A DNA stretch of 64,000 nt from JANWYT01 sp034437555 (GTDB taxonomy: Bacteria > Chloroflexota > Anaerolineae > Aggregatilineales > Phototrophicaceae). Each line of letters starts with the position of its first letter. The first letter of the stretch is position 1. Of the stretch, positions 1 through 10,200 are shown piece after piece. The stretch lies in the NCBI GenBank assembly GCA_034437555.1, contig DAOTTQ010000037.1, positions 1 to 64,000 of the forward strand. The letters run 5' to 3'. A program made the translations under genes and the position numbers. The notes beneath the pieces were generated by a model. It did no database searches and was not told the DNA's origin. It saw nothing but the letters and a program-made list of their open reading frames with translations.

Positions 1-710
1 GCTTCTTGGGCAGTTGCGCCTGCTTCGATGCGGTCAACGGCATATTTAGACAATAGCACGCGCATGATGTGTTCGCCCACACCCGTGGCACTCGCACCCC
101 CAAAGCGTGTATCAGCGTAACCACCCGCCCCAAAGATGGGCGAATCACCCACGCGCCCCGCCATTTTTAGCGGTGTCCCCCCTGTAGAAGTTGCCGCAGC
201 GATATTACCACGCACATCTAGCGCAATTGCCCCCACCGTATCAGATGCGCCGCTCGCATCTTTCTTCAAAAAGTTTTCTAGTTCTTGCGGGGTAACCAGC
301 ATCACATTCGGGATAATATCAATACCCAGTTGCTTTGCCAGCGCATCTGCACCCGCCCCCACAAACAAATTATGGGGTGTGCGTTCCATCACGGCACGCG
401 CAAGACTTACAGGATACCGTACGCGCTGTACACTAGCGACTGCCCCAAAATTCAGCGTTGTACCATCTATAACAATCGCGTCCATTTCAACGTAGCCATC
501 GGCGTTAAGGTGGCTTCCTGTGCCTGCATCAAATAAAGGCGCATCCTCCAGCACCATCACGGCTTGCTCTACGGCATCCAACGCGCTTGCCCCTTTTTGC
601 AAGGCTTGCCAGCCTGCCAGCACAGCCTCACGCATGGACTTCGCTTTGGGGTCGTCATGGCTATCCGACCATTCCCATGCGCCCCCATGCACAATCATTG
701 ACGGTTTCAT
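1..710 (-). CDS. Isoaspartyl peptidase / L-asparaginase (Ntn hydrolase), 3' end cut by window edge
   Basis: Hydrolyses isoaspartyl dipeptides and/or asparagine in protein turnover. Translating the minus strand from ATG at 710 gives 236 residues before the window edge. The N-terminus has the HGGAW motif; the nucleophile region DTVGAIALD places the self-cleaving threonine near residue 158, followed by STGG (175-178), the GRVGDSPIFGAGGYAD block and SATGVGE (207-213), all hallmarks of plant-type (family T2) asparaginases. AGGAG lies 9 bases upstream of the ATG. The residues seen cover most of the usual length of about 300, so only the tail is missing. Substrate preference cannot be read from sequence. 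Confidence 0.93.
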   Translation of the reverse strand, partial: MKPSMIVHGGAWEWSDSHDDPKAKSMREAVLAGWQALQKGASALDAVEQAVMVLEDAPLFDAGTGSHLNADGYVEMDAIVIDGTTLNFGAVASVQRVRYPVSLARAVMERTPHNLFVGAGADALAKQLGIDIIPNVMLVTPQELENFLKKDASGASDTVGAIALDVRGNIAAATSTGGTPLKMAGRVGDSPIFGAGGYADTRFGGASATGVGEHIMRVLLSKYAVDRIEAGATAQE

Positions 711-779
711 AAATAAAATCTCCTGATGTCGTGTGAGTATATCGCCTAAATTCTAACACGCCTTAATGCAAAAATTCAT

Positions 780-807
780 TTGCAGGTTTTGTATTATCTT
801 TTATAAT
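780..807 (+). promoter_or_regulatory. Sigma70-type promoter for the STAS-like gene at 841
   Basis: TTGCAG at 780-785 and TATAAT at 802-807 are separated by 16 bases. The -10 box lies downstream of the earliest possible in-frame start (766), which supports the ATG at 841 as the true start. Confidence 0.6.
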
Positions 808-840
808 ACGCTTTTTAGAGTAAATGATGAGGCATTATCA

Positions 841-1257
841 ATGACAGTTTCTACACGCTGGTATGATGACGAAGAAGTCGTTTTGGTTTACGATTTTTCG
901 GGTAGATGGACTTGGGATGAGGTTTATGCTGCCCATAAGTATGGTGAGGCAATGGCAAAGGCAAAACCTTATATAATTTTCGTTTTAGGCATTACTTCGG
1001 ATGACATCGCAGGCAAGCACATTCCACGTGGGGCAGTATCACACCTATCGAATCTGTCTCGGCTACTGACAGATAACGCAGACCTTGCGGTTATCGTTAC
1101 CTTAAACAATATGTGGCTTTCTCTTGACCGCGCCGTTAGTAAAATCTCTAAGGTTTATGCCAACAGCATCCGCTTTGCAAAATCAGAGGAAGAAGCATTC
1201 AAGCTCTTTGAAGCCCGTAAAGCGCAGCTCTTAAAAGAATCCTCTAAAGACACCTAA
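841..1257 (+). CDS. Small STAS-like protein, 138 aa (paralogue 1)
   Basis: A cytoplasmic protein with no signal peptide or membrane segment. The pattern (beta strand, a GRWTWDEVYAA motif, a long helix, a hydrophobic strand, then two helices) looks like a short STAS/SpoIIAA-type alpha/beta domain, but this is inference. The same architecture, with a W-T-x-x-D/E-x-Y motif near residue 25, recurs at 13101 and 13712. The start is ATG 841, with GAGG 8 bases upstream and a promoter just before it; an in-frame GTG/ATG at 766 lies upstream of the -10 box. It is monocistronic and followed by a weak terminator. Function unknown; a signalling or scaffold role is possible. Confidence 0.75.
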   Translation: MTVSTRWYDDEEVVLVYDFSGRWTWDEVYAAHKYGEAMAKAKPYIIFVLGITSDDIAGKHIPRGAVSHLSNLSRLLTDNADLAVIVTLNNMWLSLDRAVSKISKVYANSIRFAKSEEEAFKLFEARKAQLLKESSKDT

Positions 1258-1262
1258 AACAC

Positions 1263-1283
1263 TGGGCAATACGCCCGTTTTTT
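1263..1283 (+). terminator. Short hairpin with T run after the STAS-like gene
   Basis: GGGC (1264-1267) pairs with GCCC (1273-1276) and is followed by a run of Ts (1278-1283). The stem is only 4 bp, so this is a modest terminator candidate. Confidence 0.4.
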
Positions 1284-1352
1284 CAGCTCACAACGCGGTA
1301 TAATAAAAAGACCTCGCCCTCACTTTGGGGGCATCGGCGCAAAACATAATGC

Positions 1353-1366
1353 TCATCACATGATGA
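1353..1366. repeat. Inverted repeat upstream of the acyl-CoA synthetase/GNAT gene
   Basis: TCATCA and TGATGA flank a 2-base spacer, giving a 14-base near-palindrome about 70 bases before the ATG at 1436. It could be an operator. A TATAAT at 1398-1403 may be the -10 box of the gene, but no good -35 box is visible. Confidence 0.3.
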
Positions 1367-1435
1367 TTAGCAGGGTGTTTATGCGCTTAACAATGGTTAT
1401 AATTAAGCGTGATTCGTTATAGAAAGGTCTATGGT

Positions 1436-4150
1436 ATGACACAAGCTAAAACTCGCGTTCAAGCCCCATCGCTAGACAAAATCTTCCGCCCACAAAACGT
1501 TGCTGTTATTGGCGCAACCGAGAAAGTTGGCAGTGTAGGACGTACCATCATCAAAAACCTCATCACAAATCCTTTTGGTGGCACCATATTTCCTGTAAAC
1601 CCCAAACGCCCCAACGTGCTAGGGATTCAAACTTACCCCACCATTGGGGCAATCCCCGTACCCATTGACCTTGCCGTTATTGTAACCCCCGCACAAACGG
1701 TGCCAAGCATTATTGATGAGTGTATTGCCAAAGGTGTAGAAGGCGCAATCATCATTTCTGCGGGCTTCAAAGAAGTGGGCGAAGAAGGCGTAGAGCTAGA
1801 ACGCCAAATTTTAGAAAAAGCCAAAGGCAAAATGCGTATCATTGGACCCAATTGCCTTGGGGTGATGTTGCCATTTTATGGCATGAACGCCACTTTCGCA
1901 GGCTCGATGGCGCGTCCCGGCAATGTCGCATTCATCAGCCAATCTGGGGCAATTTGTACCGCCGTTCTGGACTGGTCTTTTGAAGAAAACGTGGGTTTCA
2001 GCGCGTTTATCTCCATTGGCTCTATGTTAGACATTAACTGGGGTGACCTTATTTACTACTTGGGCGATGACCCCCAAACACAAGCCATTGTCATTTACAT
2101 GGAATCAGTAGGGAATGCACGCTCGTTCTTGTCTGCTGCGCGTGAAGTCGCTCTTAAGAAGCCCATTATTGTCATTAAAGCGGGGCGCACTGCCCAAGCT
2201 GCCGCTGCTGCCGCCTCACACACGGGTTCACTCACAGGTAGCGATGAAGTACTAGATGCCGCGTTTAGACGTTCTGGCATTTTGCGTGTAGATAACATCA
2301 GTGATGTGTTTTATATGGCAGAAATTTTGGCAAAGCAACCGCGCCCCAAAGGCAGACGGCTTTCCATTGTAACCAATGCAGGGGGTCCTGGCGTACTCGC
2401 CACAGATACCCTCATTAATGGCGGTGGTGAACTTACTGACATTAGCGAAGCCACCATGAAAGAACTAAGCAGCTTTTTGCCTAGCGCATGGAGTCATAAT
2501 AACCCCATAGACATTTTGGGGGATGCCGAACCAGAACGCTATGCAAAAGCCCTAGAAATTGCTGCCAAAGACCCTGAAGCCGATGGGTTATTGGTCATTT
2601 TAACCCCGCAAGACATGACCGACCCCACACAAACCGCCGAAGCACTTAAGCCTTATGCACAAATTGAGGGCAAGCCCGTTATTGCAAGCTGGATGGGGGG
2701 TGCAAACGTGGAAGCAGGTGTCAAAATTTTGAACCGCGCCAACATTCCCACCTTTGCCTATCCTGATACAGCAGTTCGCATGTTTAACTATATGTGGAGA
2801 TATGCCTATAACTTGCGTAGCTTATACGAAACGCCTGTTATGACCTATAACGACAATGACCAACCCGACCGCGCTAAAGTACAATCCATCATCAGCAAAG
2901 TGCAATCAGAGGGGCGCACCATCCTGACCGAAGCCGAATCTAAAGCGATTATTGGCGCATATAAAATCCCTATCACCCCAATAGAAATTGCCTCTAATCC
3001 TGATGAAGCCGTGACAGCCGCCGAAGCAATCGGTTATCCTGTGGTCGTTAAGCTGAATAGCGAAACCATTACCCACAAAATGGACGTAGGCGGGGTACAA
3101 CTTAACTTAGGGGATGCCCATGCCGTTAGAGATGCCTATGCCCTTATCCTAGACAATGTGACGCGACTTAAAGGGGCAGAACACTTTCATGGCGTATCTG
3201 TGCAACCGATGGTGAACATCAAAGATGGCTATGAACTAATTATAGGGAGCAGTGTAGACACACAATTTGGACCCGTATTGCTCTTTGGAACGGGTGGAAC
3301 GCTGGTAGAAATCTTTAAGGACCGTTCACTAGCCTTGCCTCCGCTGAACACTACATTAGCACGGCGCATGATGGAACAAACAAAAATTTATCCCGCCCTT
3401 CATGGGATTCGTGGTCGCAAAAGCGTTGACCTTGAGCAACTACAGCAAATTATGGTGCGCTTTAGCCAAATGATTGTAGAGCAACCTTGGATTGCCGAAT
3501 GTGACATTAATCCCCTCATGGTTTCCGAAACAACCATTATGGCACTGGATGGGCGCGTGGTACTTCACCCCAATACCACCAAGCCCGAAGACCTACCACA
3601 ACCCGCTATTCGCCCGTACCCCATCCAATACAGCTCGCTCTGGAAGTCTGACGAGGACAAAGAAACCGAGTTCCTCGTTCGCCCTGTTCGCCCCGAAGAT
3701 GAGCCTTTGATGGTTACTTTCCACGAAACGCTATCAGAACGTACTGTAAAGCTACGCTTCTTTACGCCTATCAGCCTGCGCCAGCGTGTAGACCATGAAC
3801 GCCTCTCACGATTGGTCTTTATTGACTATGACCGCGAAATGGCACTCATTGCGCAACGCACCAACCCACGCACAGGCGAAAAAGAAATGGCAGGCATTGC
3901 TCGACTTACCAAGTCACACACGGGCGCAGATGCCGAGTTTGGGATTATCGTCAGTGACCGTTACCAACGGTTGGGGCTTGGCAAAGAGTTACTACGTCGG
4001 CTTATTGAAATTGGGCGCGATGAAAACTTGCACTCTATCACAGGTTATATCCTACCCGAAAACACCAGTATGCTTGCATTGGGTAAACAACTAGGTTTTG
4101 AACTTGTGCCTAATGCCGAAAATGTCGTAGAAGCAACACTGTATCTGTAA
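1436..4150 (+). CDS. Acyl-CoA synthetase (NDP-forming) fused to GNAT acetyltransferase (Pat/PatZ type)
   Basis: A 904-residue fusion. Residues 14-140 form a CoA-binding Rossmann domain (PQNVAVIGAT). Residues 160-460 are succinyl-CoA-ligase-like, with the phospho-histidine region SHTGSLTG (His262). Residues 490-710 are an ATP-grasp domain (FGTGGTLVEIFKD). Residues 745-904 are a GNAT domain with the acetyl-CoA loop QRLGLGKE (844-851). Family members of this order (E. coli PatZ/YfiQ, Salmonella Pat) acetylate lysines, including that of acetyl-CoA synthetase. Because the histidine motif is kept, NDP-forming ligase activity is also possible. The start is ATG 1436, with GAAAGG upstream; a GTG at 1409 has no ribosome-binding site. 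Monocistronic, with a strong terminator. Confidence 0.92.
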   Translation: MTQAKTRVQAPSLDKIFRPQNVAVIGATEKVGSVGRTIIKNLITNPFGGTIFPVNPKRPNVLGIQTYPTIGAIPVPIDLAVIVTPAQTVPSIIDECIAKGVEGAIIISAGFKEVGEEGVELERQILEKAKGKMRIIGPNCLGVMLPFYGMNATFAGSMARPGNVAFISQSGAICTAVLDWSFEENVGFSAFISIGSMLDINWGDLIYYLGDDPQTQAIVIYMESVGNARSFLSAAREVALKKPIIVIKAGRTAQAAAAAASHTGSLTGSDEVLDAAFRRSGILRVDNISDVFYMAEILAKQPRPKGRRLSIVTNAGGPGVLATDTLINGGGELTDISEATMKELSSFLPSAWSHNNPIDILGDAEPERYAKALEIAAKDPEADGLLVILTPQDMTDPTQTAEALKPYAQIEGKPVIASWMGGANVEAGVKILNRANIPTFAYPDTAVRMFNYMWRYAYNLRSLYETPVMTYNDNDQPDRAKVQSIISKVQSEGRTILTEAESKAIIGAYKIPITPIEIASNPDEAVTAAEAIGYPVVVKLNSETITHKMDVGGVQLNLGDAHAVRDAYALILDNVTRLKGAEHFHGVSVQPMVNIKDGYELIIGSSVDTQFGPVLLFGTGGTLVEIFKDRSLALPPLNTTLARRMMEQTKIYPALHGIRGRKSVDLEQLQQIMVRFSQMIVEQPWIAECDINPLMVSETTIMALDGRVVLHPNTTKPEDLPQPAIRPYPIQYSSLWKSDEDKETEFLVRPVRPEDEPLMVTFHETLSERTVKLRFFTPISLRQRVDHERLSRLVFIDYDREMALIAQRTNPRTGEKEMAGIARLTKSHTGADAEFGIIVSDRYQRLGLGKELLRRLIEIGRDENLHSITGYILPENTSMLALGKQLGFELVPNAENVVEATLYL

Positions 4151-4158
4151 AGAAACAG

Positions 4159-4194
4159 CACAGAGGGTCTGGTATGCTAGACCCTCTGTGTTTT
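4159..4194 (+). terminator. Strong hairpin terminator between convergent genes
   Basis: A perfect 12-bp stem, CACAGAGGGTCT (4159-4170) with AGACCCTCTGTG (4179-4190), has an 8-base loop and a TTTT tail on the plus strand. It ends the acyl-CoA synthetase gene and, read on the minus strand, can also serve mrpG. Confidence 0.85.
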
Positions 4195-4546
4195 AGTGAA
4201 TTTCGCCTGAAGGGGACGATTCTTGTGTGGCAACAATGCCAGAATCGGGCAGAGTTTGTGACGGAGATAAGTTTTTACTACGGTATGCGGCAGCAGCAAT
4301 CGCGTGAGAAGCCACGGGCCCCGAAAACGTAATGAACAAAATCAGTGTCAATAGCTTAAACGTAAAGCTAGGCTGTAGTATGGCAGCACCAATGCACAAA
4401 AAGCCAATGCCCAATGTGCTTGTTTTACCACTAGCGTGTAAGCGCGTATAGGTATCGGGCAAGCGGATAACCCCCACAATCCCTAGCACACTAAATATCA
4501 CACCAAACATGATAAACACACATCCCGCAGCTTCAAAGATAGTCAT
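4193..4546 (-). CDS. mrpG: Na+/H+ antiporter subunit MrpG
   Basis: Membrane subunit G of the Mrp (Mnh/Sha) cation/proton antiporter, 117 residues with three hydrophobic segments. The conserved MrpG block GVIRLPDTYTRLHASGKTST and the downstream GPVASHAIAAAAYR motif are present. The start is ATG 4546, one base after the mrpF stop; the longer in-frame start at 4582 would run 35 bases into mrpF. It is the last gene of the operon. The hydrophilic C-terminal tail (about 20 residues) is family-typical. Confidence 0.93.
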   Translation of the reverse strand: MTIFEAAGCVFIMFGVIFSVLGIVGVIRLPDTYTRLHASGKTSTLGIGFLCIGAAILQPSFTFKLLTLILFITFSGPVASHAIAAAAYRSKNLSPSQTLPDSGIVATQESSPSGEIH

Positions 4547-4547
4547 C

Positions 4548-4823
4548 TTAGAACACCCTTCCCTCAGAAATATACCGAGCAATGCTCATTGTGCCAGCAA
4601 ACCCTAATGCCGATAAAATGATGCCCACGTCTAGTGTCGTATCTGTACCCTCTATCAACGAAAGCAGAATGACAATACAAATAAGAACTGCCGACGTTGC
4701 TTCTAGGGCAAGCATACGGTCGGCTGCGCCTCGCCCAATCCATACCCGCAGGAAGGAAAACGGAAGCAAGAACACCATAATCAGCAGGCTAAAGTTAAGA
4801 ACAAGAAGGACTGTTGAGTTCAT
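4548..4823 (-). CDS. mrpF: Na+/H+ antiporter subunit MrpF
   Basis: A 91-residue membrane subunit with three transmembrane helices and the family motif RVWIGRGAADRMLALE (PDRxxAxD-like in other members). It overlaps mrpE by 4 bases, consistent with translational coupling. Together with MrpE and MrpG it forms the smaller part of the antiporter complex. Confidence 0.93.
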   Translation of the reverse strand: MNSTVLLVLNFSLLIMVFLLPFSFLRVWIGRGAADRMLALEATSAVLICIVILLSLIEGTDTTLDVGIILSALGFAGTMSIARYISEGRVF

Positions 4824-5356
4824 CGGCTTTCACTTCCTAAAATCGTGTTGATTTTTTTCACACGCTCTATTTGTTCTTTTTCAAGGGTGTCACCCTCATA
4901 TAGGCGCGTGTCTAAAACGTGAACCAGCATATAGGCTTCGTGTTCGCCTTCTTTTTCAAACTCTACAACAAGCGTACCGGGCGTAATGGTAATGCTATGG
5001 GCAGAGAGCGCAGAAATAAGGCTGTTGTGACTAAGGTCGCTAATAGGAATACGGACAAAGCCGGGATTAATAGCAGATTTTATGTCCTTTGATACAACGC
5101 GTCGCGCAACATCAAAACCACTGACATAAATATCAAGCAGCAATCTAGCCACGTACGATACTAACCCAATTAACTGGCTTAAAAAGGTTTGGGGGCGAAT
5201 AAACGTACTATCGTGTAGGGCATCGCTTCGGCGCAAGAAAAAAATGGTGATGAAGCCAAAGACGAAGCCCACAAAAAAAGATTGCAAGGTAATTTGTCTA
5301 GAAAAAATCATCCAAACAGCCGCCATAGGAAATGCGAGCAAAAAGGCTTGAACCAT
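4820..5356 (-). CDS. mrpE: Na+/H+ antiporter subunit MrpE
   Basis: A 178-residue protein with two or three N-terminal membrane helices and a cytoplasmic C-terminal domain. The motif SITITPGTLVVE (about residues 120-131) is diagnostic of MnhE/MrpE. It begins 2 bases after the mrpD stop with a strong GGAGG. The last 25 residues (LEKEQIERVKKI) are the usual charged tail. Confidence 0.93.
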   Translation of the reverse strand: MVQAFLLAFPMAAVWMIFSRQITLQSFFVGFVFGFITIFFLRRSDALHDSTFIRPQTFLSQLIGLVSYVARLLLDIYVSGFDVARRVVSKDIKSAINPGFVRIPISDLSHNSLISALSAHSITITPGTLVVEFEKEGEHEAYMLVHVLDTRLYEGDTLEKEQIERVKKINTILGSESR

Positions 5357-5358
5357 GT

Positions 5359-6870
5359 TTAACCTCCTCCAAACAGCCTTACAGCGTTAATATAGATGTG
5401 GGGTTGGCTAATTTGTTCCACAGCCACTTCTGCAAGGTAAACCAACGGGCGAGCATACAAGCCCAAAAACACACAAATGCTGATGAGCAAAACGGGCGCA
5501 AGCACGCTATCACCCTCTGTAAAACCCTTAACCTTAACGACTGTTTTTTCCAATTTCGTCTGAAACACATACTGCCACGTGCGGAACATATACATCAGTG
5601 TAAGAAAACCCGAGAATACCGCTAAAAATAGGGGAACCCATGCCATCACTTCAACGCCACTTTGAACAATCGCTAATTTGCTAATAAAACCGTTCAGCGG
5701 GGGAATACCTGCCAGCGACATCCCGCCCAAAAACCACAAAACGCCCACAATAGGGGGTAGCTTGGGCCCCAAGCCCTCAATATGCTTAAAGTCGGCTGTT
5801 TTAGGAGAAGTACGGCTACTAATTAGCCCCATCACCATCAGCAACGCCGACTTGATGAACGCATGGTTGAAAGCATAAATAATGGCTGCCGTAAGAGCGA
5901 GTGCGCTCCCCCAGCCAATACCCACCAAAATAAAGCCCACTTGCCCAATCGTAGAATAGGCTAAAAGGCGTTTACCATTGTATGTGCTTAATGCGCCCCA
6001 GCCCCCAAAGAAGATACCCACAATCCCTAGCACCAAAAGCACCGAGCGAATTTGTGGAGCTTCATTTTCAAAGAGCAGTGTGATAAGGCGAATGATGCCG
6101 TAAATTCCTACCTTTACCACCACCGATGATAGCACCGCGTGAACGGGTGTTGGTGCGGTGGTATGAAAATCGGGTTGCCAAAAGTGAAACGGAAACACAG
6201 CACTCTTTAGCAAGTATGCACTCGTTAAAAAGATAGCTGCCCCTGTTGCCAATAGCGGACGGTCACCTGTTTCAAGTTGACGCGCCATATCTGCAAGGTT
6301 TAGCGTGCCAAAAGTAGCATACATGGCACTAATGCCCAAGAGCAAAAGCAGCGTGCCAATCGCACTAATGAACAAATACTTAAACGCTGCCTCTAGCCCA
6401 AGCCTGTCATCCGAGATAGCCACCAATGACACAGAGGACAACACCATAATTTCCATAAACACAAAGAATGTAAACAAGTCGCCCGTGTAAAAGCACCCAC
6501 TTAAGCCCGTTTGCATAAACAAAAAGAGGGGCAAAAACGCGGGATACTCCACACACTTATCTTTACAGTGAATACTGTAGATAAAGCCCGCCAACATCAC
6601 GGTTGAAGCCATCACGCCAAACAATGCCGAGAGCGAATCAGCAACTAAGATGATGCCGAACGGCGCATCATACCCCCCAAAGCGGTATACTTGGGGCGTA
6701 CCCTCTGTAGCTAGGATGAGAAGCGCAAGGCTTGAACCCCACGCAGTAAGGCTTGCCACAAAACCAACCCAGCGTTGTGTTGTGTTTCTTCCCGCAAAAA
6801 TTAAAGCAATAACTGCACCCAAAAAGGTGGAAAATACAGTTATTAAAACCAGCCCGTTGCTGTTATCCAT
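5359..6870 (-). CDS. mrpD: Na+/H+ antiporter subunit MrpD (NuoM/N-like)
   Basis: A 503-residue proton-pumping antiporter-like subunit with about 14 transmembrane helices, homologous to NuoM/NuoN. The key charged residues of the family are visible: Glu140 in FVFMEIM, Lys222 in LLKSAVFPFHFW and Lys253 in VVVKVGIYG, so the ion path looks intact. The SAVFPFHFWQPDFHTTAPTP block is characteristic. The start is ATG 6870, with AGAGG nearby. Third gene of the operon. Confidence 0.95.
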   Translation of the reverse strand: MDNSNGLVLITVFSTFLGAVIALIFAGRNTTQRWVGFVASLTAWGSSLALLILATEGTPQVYRFGGYDAPFGIILVADSLSALFGVMASTVMLAGFIYSIHCKDKCVEYPAFLPLFLFMQTGLSGCFYTGDLFTFFVFMEIMVLSSVSLVAISDDRLGLEAAFKYLFISAIGTLLLLLGISAMYATFGTLNLADMARQLETGDRPLLATGAAIFLTSAYLLKSAVFPFHFWQPDFHTTAPTPVHAVLSSVVVKVGIYGIIRLITLLFENEAPQIRSVLLVLGIVGIFFGGWGALSTYNGKRLLAYSTIGQVGFILVGIGWGSALALTAAIIYAFNHAFIKSALLMVMGLISSRTSPKTADFKHIEGLGPKLPPIVGVLWFLGGMSLAGIPPLNGFISKLAIVQSGVEVMAWVPLFLAVFSGFLTLMYMFRTWQYVFQTKLEKTVVKVKGFTEGDSVLAPVLLISICVFLGLYARPLVYLAEVAVEQISQPHIYINAVRLFGGG

Positions 6871-6885
6871 GCTTGCCTCTGCCTG

Positions 6886-7230
6886 TTATTTCTGTAATTC
6901 AGTCAGTTTATCAGAATCTACTGTGTTAAATCGCCGAGAGATAATGTTTACCATGCCCACCAAGAGCGAATAAGACCCAAAACTCACCACAATCGCCGTA
7001 AGAATTAGAGCTTGTACCAGCGGGTCACTAGGGGTTTGACCATTTTCAACATTGGTCGTGTATGGGGCAGCACGCCCATCAAATAGCCCCGCAGCAAGGA
7101 TGAACAAGTTAATGGCATTAAACAAAAGTGAAAAGCCTAAAGCCGCCTTAATCAGGTCTCGTCTTAAAAGCTGAAACACCCCCACCGCAAACAGAAAGCC
7201 AACCGCCAATGCTGTTAAAATGTCTAACAT
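6886..7230 (-). CDS. mrpC: Na+/H+ antiporter subunit MrpC (NuoK-like)
   Basis: A 114-residue protein with three transmembrane helices, homologous to NuoK. It has the motif LGFSLLFNAINLFILAAG, and the segment DPLVQALILTAIVVSFG (about residues 67-83) that is highly conserved in MrpC. It starts 3 bases after the end of mrpA and ends 15 bases before mrpD. Confidence 0.95.
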   Translation of the reverse strand: MLDILTALAVGFLFAVGVFQLLRRDLIKAALGFSLLFNAINLFILAAGLFDGRAAPYTTNVENGQTPSDPLVQALILTAIVVSFGSYSLLVGMVNIISRRFNTVDSDKLTELQK

Positions 7231-7233
7231 GGT

Positions 7234-10200
7234 TTATATTCCTTCTTCGCTGGTCTTGATGTCTTGTTCTTCTTTTCCAAAGTCGCCTGCTTCTGCGGGG
7301 TGGGCAATGGCTTCTATAATGGCTAGGAAGCCCCCAAACACCACAAGGAAGATGGCAGTTTCATAAACCAGTGTCGAGCTTAGCTTTAGACCAAAATCGC
7401 TTAATAGCGTATCAATCCCTAGCATTTTGCCGTAATTCACATAGCCTAAGAACGACCCACTTAGTAACATGGGTAAGCTGGCATTAACAATGGCAACCAC
7501 CAAGCCAATGCGTAACAAGCGGTGGGGCGCAAACGCTTTCAAGCGGTCTTTTGCCACTTTATAGCCAAACACCACATACCACAACGCAGTTGCCAAGCCT
7601 AAGAACGCGCCTGCTGTAAAGCCATCACCGGGCGCAGAACCCCCAAAGTTAATATGCGAGAACGCCACCAAGAACCCAAGTAACAACACAATTCGCGCCA
7701 CAAGCCGCGTAAACGGCGTAGAAATGTCTCGTGCATCCTCTAGCTGTTCCATCGTATCGACATCAAATTCTTCGGGATACGCCTCTTTTTTAGAGCGTGG
7801 GCTAAAGGGGCTTTGGACATTAAGACCCCGTGAAAGTAATGTTAGAACGCCCAACGCTGCTACGGCAAACACACTAATTTCAATCAGCGTGTCCATCGCA
7901 CGATAGTCAGTCACGATTGCACCCACAATATCTGTAACGCCAAGCTGGCTTTCCGCATTGCAAATGTGGTAAATGACAATTGAATTACGTGTTGTCGAAT
8001 CAATGACATCTAGTGAATTGTCATTACAAAAAGCCACTTCATTTGCCACATTCACTTGAGGGCGCGTGACGAGTGCCGTCAACGTAAAGATAAAGACCAC
8101 AGCACCCACAGCACTGGCAATTATCACATCACGCATCACACCCAAACTAACTGCCTTAGAGCCACCCTTAACGCTGTGAAAGCGCAAACGACCTTCCCAC
8201 AATTGCTTCATCACCGTTTCACGTTGAGAACGGCTAATGCGTCCTAAGATGAGAATCGTTAAAATCGTAAGTAGGGTTTCCACTAAAAATTGCACCAGCG
8301 CAACATCAGGGGCGGGTTCTAGCAAGAAAATCACGCCAATGGCATAGCCCACCAAGCCCATCGACAGCGTTGCATTCAGGTGATTACGTACAATCACACT
8401 ATAGAAAGCCGCCGCGCACGCCAAAACCAAAATCACACCCTTAAGTACAGCTTCGCCAGAAGGCTCTGTAAACGTGATACGTGCCAAGGACTCGCTTAAC
8501 AAGAAGCCTAAGTTACCACCCACCGTAAGAACAATTGCCAACACGGCAAAGATAATCACCAAGTAGTAACGAATTTGACCATTTTGGCTTTTAACTACTT
8601 GGTTACCAATAAAATCGATGAAGTTAAGAATTTGCTTAAATGTCTTTGTTCCTTCGGGGATGGGCAAGCCCATAAACCGAATCCAATAATCACGCGACAC
8701 AAACAGCAAAAAGCCTATCACCAACGCGAGTGTACTTAATTGGAAGGCGGGGTTTAAGAAACCATCGGGCGGAAAGAAATATAGGTTGACTTCTTTTGGA
8801 ATAATGGTTTGCAGCAAAGGCTGAAAAAACACCCCAGCGATAACCAAACCACTAAATACAACCGAACACGCTGCCAAAATTATGGGGGTAGCATCTAACC
8901 AAGTAGACGACTCATGATAGTGAATTTCGTGTTTGGGGGCTTGGAAGAAGGCTTCCCAAAACAAAATCAAGCCCGCCGTCACAGTGAGAATGGCAGAAAA
9001 CACAACCAATGCCAACATCGCGCCAGAAATACCCACTTCCCAATGCAAAAATCCGTCAATGAGCAGTTCTTTTGCGACAAACCCAAACAACGGGAATAAG
9101 CCTGCCATCGAAAGCACAGAAATACCCACCACCCACGTCAAACGGGGCATATAGGCACGTAAGTTACCCAGTTCATCTAGGTTGCGCGTACCTGTGTTAT
9201 GTTCAATTGTCCCAACAGACAAGAACAAGGGAGCTTTATAGAGGGCGTGCGCCACAATCATCAGCATTGCAGCCTTCATGCCTTCATAGTTAGGCAAGCC
9301 CAAAAGCGCGACAATTGCGCCCAGCGTACTGACGGTTAAATAGGCAAGAACACCCTTTAAGTCACGCTTAGAGAGTGCAAACCATGCTCCAATTAGCATA
9401 GTGGTTACGCCAATGAGTACCAAGCCCATCGTCCACAACAGGTCATTATGCAACGGGGGATACAAGCGTGCCAACAAATAAATGCCCGCCTTCACCATTG
9501 TGGCAGAGTGCAAATAAGCACTGGCAGGGGTCGGCGCACTCATGGCATTTGGAAGCCAAAAGTGGAAGGGAAATTGTGCGCTCTTAGTAAATGCACCTAT
9601 CATAATAAGGACAGTTGCCACAGCGTAAAAAGGATGTAGCACAAAACTTTCGGGGTCTGCGTTTAGAATGTCGGATAGCTCGAATGAGAAAGCACCCGTT
9701 CCTAAAATTGTCCCCGTCATATTGCCTAAAAGCACAATCCCAAGCACTAATGCCAGCGCGCCACCGCCCGTAATCAAAAAGGCTTGTTGCGCTCCCCATC
9801 GGGCAGCAGGGTCTTTTGCACCCTTAAAGCCAATGAGCATAAAGGACGTAACAGACGTAAGTTCCCACAGGATAAACATACTTAACAGGTTACCCGCTAG
9901 CACCACACCCAACATTGCGCCAGCAAAACCCATCAGCCACATCGAAAAGCGTGTACCTTCTTCGGCATCATCGAAGTAGTAGCCCGTGTATAAGAAAATG
10001 CCTGCGCCAATGCCCGTAATGATAAGCCCAAAAAGAAGTGATAGCCCATCCAAGTACCATGACAGCGACAGACTTAATTCTGGAACCCATTCAATAAGGC
10101 GCGTTACTGCCCCTTGTGAAAGACCCGCCTCTTGAATGAACGGAAAGTAGCCAAGCAACGCAAAAAAAATGATGCCCAGCACACCCACATTAACCCATGT